Position numbers and translations under genes: made by a program | Notes under the pieces: generated by a model | Seen by the model: only the letters and a program-made list of their open reading frames with translations | Databases searched by the model: none | Told to the model about the DNA's origin: nothing | Source of the DNA: Paracoccus solventivorans | GTDB lineage: Bacteria > Pseudomonadota > Alphaproteobacteria > Rhodobacterales > Rhodobacteraceae | Reading direction: 5' to 3' | Assembly (NCBI RefSeq): GCF_900142875.1 | Contig: NZ_FRCK01000011.1 | Coordinates: 54,751-118,750 of the forward strand | Length of the DNA stretch: 64,000 nt | Shown here: positions 1 to 7,885 of the stretch, one piece after another | How positions within the stretch are numbered: position 1 is the stretch's first letter | Layout: every line of letters begins with the position of its first letter

Positions 1-102
1 CACCAGCATCTGCCGCGGCGCGAACCGGCCCGAGATCAGCTCTTGCTTGATCGCGGCATAGGCCTGATCGCTCAGCGCCCTGTATTCCAGACGTCCGGTC
101 AT
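1..102 (-). CDS. GntR-family transcriptional regulator, N-terminal fragment
   Basis: Only the first 34 codons lie in the window; the gene runs off the left edge. The peptide opens MTGRLEYRALSDQAYAAIKQ and continues ELISGRFAPRQML, the usual first helix and wing-leading segment of a GntR winged helix-turn-helix (FadR/VanR type: 'a..aIk..I..G.f.pG..l'). The ATG reads leftward from 102. It is divergent from the kinase gene starting near 162, with about 60 bases between, so it is a natural candidate for controlling the kinase/phospho-lyase operon. The effector domain is not visible, so the subfamily cannot be assigned. Confidence 0.75.
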   Translation of the reverse strand, partial: MTGRLEYRALSDQAYAAIKQELISGRFAPRQMLV

Positions 103-161
103 CGCGCTTTCGTCCTGCCTGTTGCTGCGCGGTGGAAGGACACCGGCAAATTGCGCCGAAA

Positions 162-1286
162 ATGCCCAAGAACCCGCGTGCTGACAAGCCATTGCCCCGG
201 GACCCCGCGGAACCGCGCCCTGCCGAAAGCCCCTTGCCCGTGACCGCCGACAGCCAGACCCTCAGCTCCGCCCCGCCGCGCATCGGCCCTGACGAGGCAA
301 GCGCGCTGGCGCTGCGCCACTATGGCCTGCGGGTCGAGACGGTGAAGCCGCTGGCGTCGGAGCGCGACCAGAACCTGCTGCTGACCGTTGCGGACGGGGG
401 GCGCTGGGTGATGAAGCTGGCCAACCCCGACGAAAACCCGCTGCTGAGCGATTTCCAGGCGGCGGCGATCTGCCATCTTCAGGCGGCGGACCCCGGGCTG
501 CCGGTGCCCCGGCTGCGGCGCAGCCTGAACGGGGCCCGGCTGGTGCAGGTGCGGCTGGCGGACGGCCGGGACAGCGCGCTGCGGCTGCTGGGCTGGGTCG
601 AGGGGCTGCCGCTGGTCGACGCCCCGCGCTCGACCGCGCAGCGCCGGGCGCTGGCCCGCGTCCACGCGCGGCTTTGCGCGGGTTTTGCCGGTTTCACCCA
701 TCCCGGGCAGGACCAGTATCTGCAATGGGACAGCAGCAAGCTGCACCGGATGCGGCATCTGCTGCCCCATGTCGCGGGGGACGAGATGCGCTGGCTGGTG
801 GCGGCGGTGCTTGAGGATTTCACCCGCATCGCGCTGCCGGCGCTGCCGGAGCTGCGGCGGCAGGTGATCTACAACGACCTCAATTTCCACAACGTGCTGG
901 TGGATGCGGGCGACCCCGACCGCATCGCCGGGATCATCGACTTTGGCGATATCGTCACCGCGCCGCTGGTCAACGACCTGGCGGTGGCTGCGTCCTATCA
1001 GTTCGGGCCCGACGGCAACCGCGCCGAGGCGGGCGAGTTCATCGCCGCCTGGGTGCGCGAACTGCCGCTGACCGCGGCGGAAACCGCGCTGCTGCCGCTG
1101 CTGATCGAGGCGCGGCTGGCGCTGACCCTGCTGATCACCGGCTACCGCGCCAGCCGCTACCCCGAGAACGCGCCCTATATCCTGCGCAACAACGCCCCCG
1201 CGCGCGCCGCGCTGGCCGAGATGCGCAGCTGCAGCCCGGCGCAGAACGCCGGATGGATCGCCAGCCTGGCAAAGGAGGCCGCATGA
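162..1286 (+). CDS. APH-fold small-molecule kinase (hydroxylysine kinase/homoserine kinase II-like)
   Basis: A 374-residue protein of the aminoglycoside-phosphotransferase/choline-kinase fold. The catalytic loop IYNDLNFHNVLV lies near residue 237 (catalytic Asp plus Asn) and the metal-binding DFG equivalent GIIDFGD near 258. The N-lobe shows an LASERDQN segment and an MKLANP lysine. This kinase family is commonly paired with or fused to AGXT2L-type class-III enzymes, phosphorylating an amino alcohol so that the partner can eliminate phosphate; here the partner overlaps its stop codon. The start is uncertain: GTG at 132, ATG at 162 (chosen) and GTG at 240 are all in frame, and conserved sequence begins only about residue 37. 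The substrate is inferred, not shown; hydroxylysine, ethanolamine or a related amino alcohol are candidates. Confidence 0.8.
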   Translation: MPKNPRADKPLPRDPAEPRPAESPLPVTADSQTLSSAPPRIGPDEASALALRHYGLRVETVKPLASERDQNLLLTVADGGRWVMKLANPDENPLLSDFQAAAICHLQAADPGLPVPRLRRSLNGARLVQVRLADGRDSALRLLGWVEGLPLVDAPRSTAQRRALARVHARLCAGFAGFTHPGQDQYLQWDSSKLHRMRHLLPHVAGDEMRWLVAAVLEDFTRIALPALPELRRQVIYNDLNFHNVLVDAGDPDRIAGIIDFGDIVTAPLVNDLAVAASYQFGPDGNRAEAGEFIAAWVRELPLTAAETALLPLLIEARLALTLLITGYRASRYPENAPYILRNNAPARAALAEMRSCSPAQNAGWIASLAKEAA

Positions 1287-2596
1287 CGCAGCAGACAGAG
1301 GCGATGGCCAACGCCTTCGTGCCCGGCAAGGTGGCGCTGCCGCCCGAGACCGAGCGCCTGATCGCCCGGCGCGAGCTTCTGCTGGGTCCGGCCTACCGGC
1401 TGATGTATGACGAGCCGCTGCATTTCGTGCGCGGCGAAGGGGCGTGGCTGATCGATGCCGCCGGGCGGCGCTATCTGGACGCCTACAACAACGTCACCTC
1501 GCTGGGCCATTGCCACCCGGCGGTGGTCGCCGCCATCGCGCAGCAGGCCGCGACGCTGACCACCAACACCCGCTATCTGCAAGAAGGTATCCTCGATCTG
1601 GCCGAGCGGCTGCTGGCGACGCTGCCCCCGGCGCTGGACCGGATGATGCTGACCTGCACCGGCAGCGAGGCCAACGACCTGGCGCTGCGCATCGCGAAAG
1701 CGGCGACCGGCGGCAGCGGCGTCATCGTGACCGAGACCGCCTATCACGGCATCACCGACGCGGTGGCGCAGTTCTCGCCTTCGCTGGGGGCGGCGGTGGA
1801 TCTGGGGATGCAGGTCGAGCTGGTCCCCGCCCCGGGCGATCCGGGGGCCGAGGGCGATGCCGGTTTCGGCGTGGCGGTTCAGGCGGCGGTCGCGCGGCTG
1901 CGCCGCCGCGGCATCCGCCCGGCGATGCTGATCGTGGACACGATGTTCACCTCGGACGGGGTACGGCCGGGGCCTGCGGGGTTCCTGGCCCCGGCGGCAG
2001 CGGCGATCCGGCAGGCCGGGGGGCTGTTCGTCGCTGACGAGGTGCAGCCCGGCTTTGCCCGCACCGGCGAGGGGTTCTGGGGGTTCCAGCGCCACGGGGT
2101 GGTGCCGGACATCGTGACCATGGGCAAGCCGATGGGCAACGGCCACCCGGTCGCCGGGCTGGCGATCGGCGCGGCGCTGGTCGAGGAATTCGGCCGCAAT
2201 ACGCGGTATTTCAACACCTTCGGCGGCAATTCGGTGTCCTGCGCCGCGGCGCTGGCGGTGCTGCAGGTGATCGCGGACGAGGGTTTGCAGGACAATGCCC
2301 TGCGCATGGGCGCGCGGCTGATGGCGGGGCTGGCCGGGCTGTCGGACCGCCATGCGCTGCTGTCGCCGCCGCGCGGGGCCGGGCTGATGATCGGGGCCGA
2401 GATCCGCCGCGACGGCCACCCCGACCGGGCGGCCACGGCCGCCATCGTCAACGGGCTGCGGCGCGAAGGGGTGCTGATCAGCTCGTGCGGCAAGGACCAC
2501 AACGTGCTGAAGATCCGCCCGCCGCTGATCGTGGGCCCGGCCGAGGTCGATCATTTCGTCGAGACGCTGGACCGGGTTCTGGAGGGGGTGCAATGA
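1283..2596 (+). CDS. class-III PLP aminotransferase-fold enzyme, phospho-lyase (AGXT2L) type
   Basis: A 437-residue fold-type-I PLP enzyme. It shows CTGSEANDLALR (cofactor phosphate site), TAYHGITD, and the PLP lysine at residue 282 in DIVTMGKPMGNGHPV, which closely matches the mammalian ethanolamine-phosphate/phosphohydroxylysine phospho-lyases as I recall them. FNTFGGN and the C-terminal LKIRPPL segment also match that group. ATGA overlap with the kinase stop and a strong AAAGGAGG ribosome site at 1271-1278 fix the start. The context of kinase then PLP enzyme then gamma-glutamyltransferase, all translationally coupled, favours elimination of phosphate and ammonia from a phosphorylated amino alcohol. 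An ordinary omega-transaminase role cannot be excluded from sequence. Confidence 0.85.
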   Translation: MTQQTEAMANAFVPGKVALPPETERLIARRELLLGPAYRLMYDEPLHFVRGEGAWLIDAAGRRYLDAYNNVTSLGHCHPAVVAAIAQQAATLTTNTRYLQEGILDLAERLLATLPPALDRMMLTCTGSEANDLALRIAKAATGGSGVIVTETAYHGITDAVAQFSPSLGAAVDLGMQVELVPAPGDPGAEGDAGFGVAVQAAVARLRRRGIRPAMLIVDTMFTSDGVRPGPAGFLAPAAAAIRQAGGLFVADEVQPGFARTGEGFWGFQRHGVVPDIVTMGKPMGNGHPVAGLAIGAALVEEFGRNTRYFNTFGGNSVSCAAALAVLQVIADEGLQDNALRMGARLMAGLAGLSDRHALLSPPRGAGLMIGAEIRRDGHPDRAATAAIVNGLRREGVLISSCGKDHNVLKIRPPLIVGPAEVDHFVETLDRVLEGVQ

Positions 2597-4278
2597 CGCA
2601 GTGGCGCGCGCGGGCGGTGGCCCGGTTCGAGGTGGAAAAGCACCCGGCGCGGTCGCGCGACGGCATGGTGGTGTCGAACCACCCGCTGGCCAGCGCCGCC
2701 GGGGCCGAGATGCTGGCCGCCGGCGGCAATGCCGTCGATGCCGCTATCGCCACCCTGTTCACGCTGAGCGTGGTCGAGCCGATGATGGTCGGCATCTTCG
2801 GCGGCGGCATGGCGCAGATCTGCATGGCGGACGGGCGCCATCTGGTGCTGGACGGGCAGAGCCAGGCGCCCGCGGCGGCGCGCCCCGACATGTTCCGCCC
2901 CACCGGGCTGGGGTATGAGGTCGAGGGCCGCGCCAACACCCATGGCGCCACCGCGGTCGCCACCCCCGGCACGCTGCGCGGCTGGTGCGACGCGCTGGCG
3001 CGGTTCGGGACCATGGCGCTGGCCGACGTGATGGAGCCCGCGATCCGCCACGCAAGCCGCGGCTTTGTCGTTACCCCCTATCTGGCCGCCTGCGCGGGCG
3101 AGGCCTGCCCCGACCTTGGCCGCGACCCCGAGGCGCGGCGGCTGCTGACCAACGACGGCGCACCGCTGCGCGCCGGGCAGCGGCTGGTGATGGCGGATTA
3201 CGCGCAGACGCTGGCGCAGATCGCCGCCGAGGGCCCCGAGGCGCTTTACGCGGGCGAGCTGGGCGCCCGCATCGTCGCGCAGCTGCAGGCGGCGGGCTCG
3301 GTGATGACGCGCGAGGATCTGGCGCAGGTCGCCAGCATCGCGCGCGAGCCGGTGTCGGGCGAGTTCCGCGGCCACCGCATCTTCGGCCCGCCGCCGCCCT
3401 CGGCCGGGGGCGTGCATGTGATCCAGATGCTGAACATCCTGTCGGGCTATGACCTGGCCGGCATGGGGTTCGGCTCGGCACCCGCAGCGCACCTGACCGC
3501 CGAGGCGCTGCGCATCGCCTTTGCCGACCGCGCCGCCGCCACCGCCGACCCGGCCTTCGTGCAGGTGCCGGTGGAGCGGCTGATCTCGGGTGATTATGCC
3601 GCCGACCGCCGCGGCCGCATCGACCCGGACCGGACGCAGGACTGGCAGCCCGGCGTCGCCCCCGGCGGGGCCCCGGCCGAGGCACACACCACCCATGTCA
3701 CCACCGCCGACCGCGACGGCAATATCGTGAGCACCACCCAGACCATCAACGCGCTGTTCGGGGCGCGGATGGTGATCCCCGGCACCGGCATCATTCCCAA
3801 CAACTACATGGCGCTGTTCGACCCGGTTCCCGGCCGCGCCAATTCCATCGCGCCGGGCAAGCGGGTCACCACCTCGATGGCGCCGGCCATCGTGACGCGG
3901 GACGGCCGCCCGCGCTTTGCGCTGGGACTGCCGGGCGGGCTGCGCATCTTCGGCTCGGTCATGCAGGGGCTGCTGAACCTGCTGGAATACCGCATGACCC
4001 TGCAAGAGGCGGTCGAGGCGCCGCGGCTGTGGACCCAGGGCGCCGAGCTCGAGCTGGAAGAGGGCTTCCCCGCCGCGGTCGAGGACGCGCTGCGCGGCAA
4101 GGGCTGGCAGGTGCTGCGCCTGCCGCATGTCGGCGGCGGCATGTGCGCCATCGCCTTTGACGACGACGGGATGGAGGGCGCGGCCTGCTGGCGCGCCGAC
4201 GGCATGGCCATCGGGCTGGGCGGCGGGCTGGCGCGGGCCGGCACCCGCTTCTGGCCCGACAGCCCGGCGGGGCGCTGA
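2593..4278 (+). CDS. gamma-glutamyltransferase family Ntn-hydrolase
   Basis: A 561-residue precursor of the gamma-glutamyltransferase/cephalosporin acylase family. It would self-cleave before Thr366 in AEAHTTHVTTAD to give large and small subunits, Thr366 being the N-terminal nucleophile. The family's GGG-rich segment (GIFGGGMAQ), the PPPSAGG oxyanion motif and the late GGLRIFGS stretch are present. Unlike the classical periplasmic enzyme it has no signal peptide: the N-terminus MTQWRARAVARFEVEKH is charged. It is therefore predicted to be cytoplasmic, acting on an imported gamma-glutamyl or N-acyl compound. It overlaps the previous stop as ATGA, so it belongs to the kinase/phospho-lyase operon. 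Exact substrate unknown. Confidence 0.85.
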   Translation: MTQWRARAVARFEVEKHPARSRDGMVVSNHPLASAAGAEMLAAGGNAVDAAIATLFTLSVVEPMMVGIFGGGMAQICMADGRHLVLDGQSQAPAAARPDMFRPTGLGYEVEGRANTHGATAVATPGTLRGWCDALARFGTMALADVMEPAIRHASRGFVVTPYLAACAGEACPDLGRDPEARRLLTNDGAPLRAGQRLVMADYAQTLAQIAAEGPEALYAGELGARIVAQLQAAGSVMTREDLAQVASIAREPVSGEFRGHRIFGPPPPSAGGVHVIQMLNILSGYDLAGMGFGSAPAAHLTAEALRIAFADRAAATADPAFVQVPVERLISGDYAADRRGRIDPDRTQDWQPGVAPGGAPAEAHTTHVTTADRDGNIVSTTQTINALFGARMVIPGTGIIPNNYMALFDPVPGRANSIAPGKRVTTSMAPAIVTRDGRPRFALGLPGGLRIFGSVMQGLLNLLEYRMTLQEAVEAPRLWTQGAELELEEGFPAAVEDALRGKGWQVLRLPHVGGGMCAIAFDDDGMEGAACWRADGMAIGLGGGLARAGTRFWPDSPAGR

Positions 4279-4290
4279 GCGATGCGCGCC

Positions 4291-5121
4291 CTAGCCCGCC
4301 GGATGCAGCGGCACGCCCGGATTTGGCCCCAGCCGCACCCCGATCGCCACCGCGGCCTCGCGCAGCACGGCCAGCAGTTCCTGCTGGCGGTCCTCGGCGG
4401 CGAACTCGGACGCGCTCGAGGTGACCGAGATCGCGCCGATAAAGCCGCCGCTGCGGTCGGTCACCGGCACGGCCAGCCCCGCCATGCCGACGTAATAGTC
4501 GTTCACCGCCAGCTCGTGTCCCTGCGCGCGGATGCGCGCGGCGGCGCGCAGCAGCTCGGCCGGGTCGGTCTGGGTCGCGCCGGTGAAGCGCGGCTGCGGG
4601 CGGGCCAGCCAGGCGGTGCCGGCGGCGTCGTCCAGATGGGCCAGCACCACCCGCGGCCCCGAGGCGACGTTCATCGGCAGCACCGTACCGGGGGTGGACC
4701 AGAACACGTCGCGGAACTCGCCCCCCGCCCGCACCCGGTCGATGCAGATCGCGCCGTCGGGATCGGCGATCCAGAAAAAGCTGGTCATGCCGCTGCGCTC
4801 GGTCAGCCATTGCAGGAAGGGGGCGGCGGTCTCGCGCAGGGTGCGCGGCCCCAGCACGGCGGGCTGCAGCTTCATCACCCCGATGTCCAGCCCCCAGCTG
4901 CGTTCCGATTCGTCGCGCCGCACCAGCCCCTCGGCCGCCAGCGCCAGCAGCAGCCGGCGGGTGGTGTTTTTGTCCAGATTGGCGGCCCGCGCGACCTCGG
5001 TCAGCGACAGCATCGGCTGCGCCATCGAAAAGCTGCGCAGGATCGCCGCAATACGTTCCACGGCCCGCATTTCCTGCGGGGGACGGGGGGCGGCTTCCAG
5101 CGGGCGGTCGGCGTTGTTCAT
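4291..5121 (-). CDS. IclR-family transcriptional regulator
   Basis: A 276-residue protein. The winged helix-turn-helix at about residues 18-80 (RAVERIAAILRSF, then LTEVARAANLDKNTTRRLLLAL) is followed by the IclR effector-binding GAF-like domain (about 95-265), with GLAVPVTDRSGGFIGAISV typical of its C-terminal half. It lies convergent to the gamma-glutamyltransferase operon and divergent from the first M20/Liv operon. Two palindromes in the 110-base divergent region are natural operators. IclR proteins usually answer to a small-molecule catabolite, so control of the adjacent hydrolase/transport operon and of itself is likely. Confidence 0.9.
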   Translation of the reverse strand: MNNADRPLEAAPRPPQEMRAVERIAAILRSFSMAQPMLSLTEVARAANLDKNTTRRLLLALAAEGLVRRDESERSWGLDIGVMKLQPAVLGPRTLRETAAPFLQWLTERSGMTSFFWIADPDGAICIDRVRAGGEFRDVFWSTPGTVLPMNVASGPRVVLAHLDDAAGTAWLARPQPRFTGATQTDPAELLRAAARIRAQGHELAVNDYYVGMAGLAVPVTDRSGGFIGAISVTSSASEFAAEDRQQELLAVLREAAVAIGVRLGPNPGVPLHPAG

Positions 5122-5127
5122 GGTAAT

Positions 5128-5144
5128 GTATCATCTGTTGATAC
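5128..5144. promoter_or_regulatory. perfect palindrome GTATCA-N5-TGATAC, candidate IclR operator
   Basis: GTATCATCTGTTGATAC is a perfect 6-bp inverted repeat with a 5-base centre, ending 7 bases upstream of the iclR-type start codon. Binding here would occlude ribosome access or transcription start of the regulator, consistent with autoregulation. The operator role is inferred from position and symmetry only. Confidence 0.45.
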
Positions 5145-5157
5145 TGCTAACTCGCCT

Positions 5158-5177
5158 ATTGACTTGGAAAGGTCAAT
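5158..5177. promoter_or_regulatory. inverted repeat ATTGAC-N8-GTCAAT overlapping a -35-like element
   Basis: ATTGAC at 5158-5163 and GTCAAT at 5172-5177 are exact inverted copies. The left arm contains TTGACT, a plausible -35 hexamer directed at the M20 gene starting at 5232; the matching -10 region (around 5182) is poor. The arrangement suits a regulator that competes with or recruits polymerase. It lies about 55 bases upstream of the target start. Confidence 0.4.
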
Positions 5178-5231
5178 TCGATCTTTCTGGGTCCGGGAGA
5201 AAACTGAAACGACCAAGGGGGAGGGTCGATT

Positions 5232-6509
5232 TTGAACGCAGAACTGCGTGATGCGATCATGCGTGCCGTTGACGAGGGTTTCGACGAGCAGATCGCCTAT
5301 ACCCGGAAGCTGGTGTCCTACCCCTCGCAGCGGGGCGAGGAGTTCGCGATCCAGGATTTCATGTATCGCGACCTGGCCGCGCGCGGCTTCAAGATGGACC
5401 GCTTCGACATGGATGAGGCGCAGCTGACCGCGCATGAGGGCGGGGCGCCGTTTTCCAGCGACCATTCCCGCGCGCCGATCGTGGTGGGCATCCACCATCC
5501 GAAACAGGAAACCGGCCGCTCGCTGATCCTGCAGCACCATCTGGACGTGGTGCCGGTCGGCCCCGAGGACATGTGGGAACAGGCGCCCTATGGCGGCGCG
5601 GTGGTGGGCGACCGCATGTATGGCCGCGGCGCCGGTGACATGAAGGCCGGGGCGGGCGCCAACGTCTTTGCGCTCGAGGCGCTCAGGCGGATCGGGCTGC
5701 AACCGGCCGCCACCGTCTATCTGCAATCGGTGGTCGAGGAAGAATCCACCGGCAACGGCGCCATGCAGACCTTTCTGCGCGGCTATACCGCGGATGCGGT
5801 GCTGATCCCCGAACCCGAGGACAACAAGCTGGTGCGCACCTGCGGCGGCGTGCTGTGGTTCGAGGTCGAGGTGCGCGGTATCCCGGTCCATGTCCGCGAG
5901 ATGGGCGAGGGCGCCAACGCCATCGACGCCGCCATCCGCGTGATCGGCGCCCTGCGCGAGATCGAGGCGAAATGGAACGCCGAGAAGCACCAGCACCCCG
6001 GATATGAGACCGAGCCGAAGCCGATCAACATGAACATCGGCATCATCGAGGGCGGCGACTGGGGGTCCTCGGTCCCGGCGTGGTGCCGGTTCCAGGTGCG
6101 GGTGTCGATCTACCCGGGCCAGAAGGCGCAGGACAAGCTGCGCGAGATCACCGACCACGTGGCGCAATTCGCCCGCGGCGACCGCTTCCTGGCGCAGAAC
6201 CCGCCCCGGGTGACCCAGAACGGCTTCAACGCCGAGGGCTATTACCTGGAACCGGGGTCCGAGGCCGAGGCGGCGCTGGCGCGGGCGCATGAGAACGCCT
6301 TTGGCGCGCCCCTCGAGACGCTGACCACGCCGGCCTATCTCGATGCGCGGGTCTATGCGCTTTACAACCGCGTGCCGACCCTGTGCTACGGGCCGGTTTC
6401 GCGCAACATCCACGGGTTCGACGAATATGTCAGCCTGGAATCCCTGCGCAGCGTCACCAAGGCCATGGCGCTGTTCATCGCCGACTGGTGCGGCACCGAA
6501 CCTGTCTGA
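5232..6509 (+). CDS. M20 metallopeptidase, ArgE/DapE-family deacylase (first copy)
   Basis: A 425-residue zinc hydrolase. Metal ligands and base are readable: HHLDVVP near residue 102, GRGAGDMKAG near 135, VVEEESTGNG near 172, a PEPEDN acid near 195, and the terminal His in RNIHGFDEY near 396. The start is TTG at 5232, preceded by an AAGGGGGAGGG ribosome site; no better ATG is available. It heads the Liv transporter operon and is paralogous to the 430-residue protein at the operon's far end. The family removes acyl groups from N-acyl amino acids or cleaves short amide bonds; the transporter link suggests the imported solute is its substrate. Confidence 0.9.
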   Translation: MNAELRDAIMRAVDEGFDEQIAYTRKLVSYPSQRGEEFAIQDFMYRDLAARGFKMDRFDMDEAQLTAHEGGAPFSSDHSRAPIVVGIHHPKQETGRSLILQHHLDVVPVGPEDMWEQAPYGGAVVGDRMYGRGAGDMKAGAGANVFALEALRRIGLQPAATVYLQSVVEEESTGNGAMQTFLRGYTADAVLIPEPEDNKLVRTCGGVLWFEVEVRGIPVHVREMGEGANAIDAAIRVIGALREIEAKWNAEKHQHPGYETEPKPINMNIGIIEGGDWGSSVPAWCRFQVRVSIYPGQKAQDKLREITDHVAQFARGDRFLAQNPPRVTQNGFNAEGYYLEPGSEAEAALARAHENAFGAPLETLTTPAYLDARVYALYNRVPTLCYGPVSRNIHGFDEYVSLESLRSVTKAMALFIADWCGTEPV

Positions 6510-6526
6510 AACCGTCCTTCACCAAC

Positions 6527-6549
6527 CCGTCCGGCGCCAGACCGGACGG
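6527..6549 (+). promoter_or_regulatory. intercistronic hairpin before the binding-protein gene
   Basis: CCGTCCGG and CCGGACGG form a perfect 8-bp stem with a 7-base loop, with no T-tract. It sits between the M20 gene and the solute-binding-protein gene. It could act as a processing or stability element marking the 5' end of the highly expressed binding-protein message. Confidence 0.4.
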
Positions 6550-6569
6550 CCATAACCACAGGGAAGACC

Positions 6570-7781
6570 ATGAAACAGACCAGAACCATCCTTGCCGCCC
6601 TGCTGGGGGCCACGCTGCTGGCCACGCCTTCGCTGGCCGATGAGATCAAGATCGGCGTCGTCGGACCGCTGACCGGCCCGGCCGCGACCTCGGGGATCGC
6701 CATGCGCGAGGCCTATCAGTTCGTCGCCGATCAGGTGAACGCCGAGGGCGGCGTCGAGATGAACGGCGAAAAGCACACGCTGAACCTGATCTTCGAGGAC
6801 AGCGCCTCGCGTCCCGAAATGGGTGTCTCTGCCGCGCAGAAGCTGCTGACCCGCGACAACGTGGACCTGCTGATCGGGGACACCTTCGCGTCGTCGGTGA
6901 CCATCGCGCTGATGGATGTCGCCGCCTCCTACGGCAAGTTCGTGATGAGCGGGCAGCCGGTGTCCTCGGAAATCGCCCGCAAGGTCGAAAGCAACCCCGA
7001 GCAATTCGCCAATTTCTGGAAATCCAGCTGGAACTCGGACGCCTATGCGCAGGCGGTGTTCGAGGCGGTCGAGGGGCTGACCGAGGCAGGCAAGTTCTCG
7101 CCCGGTGACAAGAAGATCGCCTTCGTGTTCGAGGACACCGACTACGGCAAGTCCAACACCGAATACGCGCTGCCGCTGTTCAAGGACGCCGGCTGGACCG
7201 AGACCGGGCACGAGGCGGTGCCGCTGGGCCATTCCGATTTCTACCCGCAGCTGTCCAAGCTGCGCGGCAATGCGCCCGACGTGCTGGTGTCGATCTTCAC
7301 CTCGGTCAACTCGGGGATCGCGCTGACCAAGCAGATCAAGGAAACCGGGCTCGAGACCCTGCATGTGGCGATCTATTACCCGCTGCGCCCCGAGTTCCAC
7401 GAAGGCGTCGGCGCCGATTCCGAAAACATGCTGTGGACGCCGATGCTGTTCGACCCGGTGAACAACGAAAAGCACAAGGCGCTGTACGAGCTGCTGGGCG
7501 CCAAGGGCATCACCGGCAACGGCGACCACGCGCAGGGCTACTGCCAGTTCGCCATGCTGGTGGACAACATGAAGCGCGCGGGCACCGTCGAGCCGGCGAA
7601 GCTGTCGGAGGCCTTCGCCACCACCGATTTCGACTGCTACACCGGGCGTTTCGTCTACGACACCGCCAACCACACCCCCAAGATCGGCGCCGAGTTCCTG
7701 CCGGTCGCGGTGGCGCAGGTGCAGGACGGCGTCAGCAAGGCGGTCTGGCCGGAAACCTCGGCCACGGCCGAGTTCAAGTGA
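6570..7781 (+). CDS. Liv-type ABC transporter periplasmic substrate-binding protein (system 1)
   Basis: A 403-residue type-I periplasmic binding protein of the leucine/amide/urea group. The N-terminal signal peptide MKQTRTILAALLGATLLATP ends near residue 23 (SLA-DE), followed by the family opening IKIGVVGPLTGPAA. It is the only binding protein of the 5232-13787 operon and precedes its two ATPase and two permease genes. It differs clearly from the three mutually similar binding proteins at 20731, 31384 and 34241. The ligand is unknown; the three surrounding amidohydrolases suggest an N-acyl, N-carbamoyl or amide-linked amino compound rather than free leucine. Confidence 0.9.
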   Translation: MKQTRTILAALLGATLLATPSLADEIKIGVVGPLTGPAATSGIAMREAYQFVADQVNAEGGVEMNGEKHTLNLIFEDSASRPEMGVSAAQKLLTRDNVDLLIGDTFASSVTIALMDVAASYGKFVMSGQPVSSEIARKVESNPEQFANFWKSSWNSDAYAQAVFEAVEGLTEAGKFSPGDKKIAFVFEDTDYGKSNTEYALPLFKDAGWTETGHEAVPLGHSDFYPQLSKLRGNAPDVLVSIFTSVNSGIALTKQIKETGLETLHVAIYYPLRPEFHEGVGADSENMLWTPMLFDPVNNEKHKALYELLGAKGITGNGDHAQGYCQFAMLVDNMKRAGTVEPAKLSEAFATTDFDCYTGRFVYDTANHTPKIGAEFLPVAVAQVQDGVSKAVWPETSATAEFK

Positions 7782-7800
7782 GCGTCTGACCGAAATCCCT

Positions 7801-7823
7801 GCCGGGCGCCTTTCGTGCCCGGC
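7801..7823 (+). promoter_or_regulatory. hairpin after the system 1 binding-protein gene
   Basis: GCCGGGC (7801-7807) and GCCCGGC (7817-7823) form a perfect 7-bp stem with a 9-base loop, 20 bases after the binding-protein stop. No uridine run follows. It is typical of hairpins that protect the upstream binding-protein message from 3' decay and lower expression of downstream transporter genes. Confidence 0.45.
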
Positions 7824-7885
7824 GGGGGCTCTGCCGCGGCTGCGCGGGCCGGTCCCCCTCCTCAACGACAACCGGAGTCGGATAC

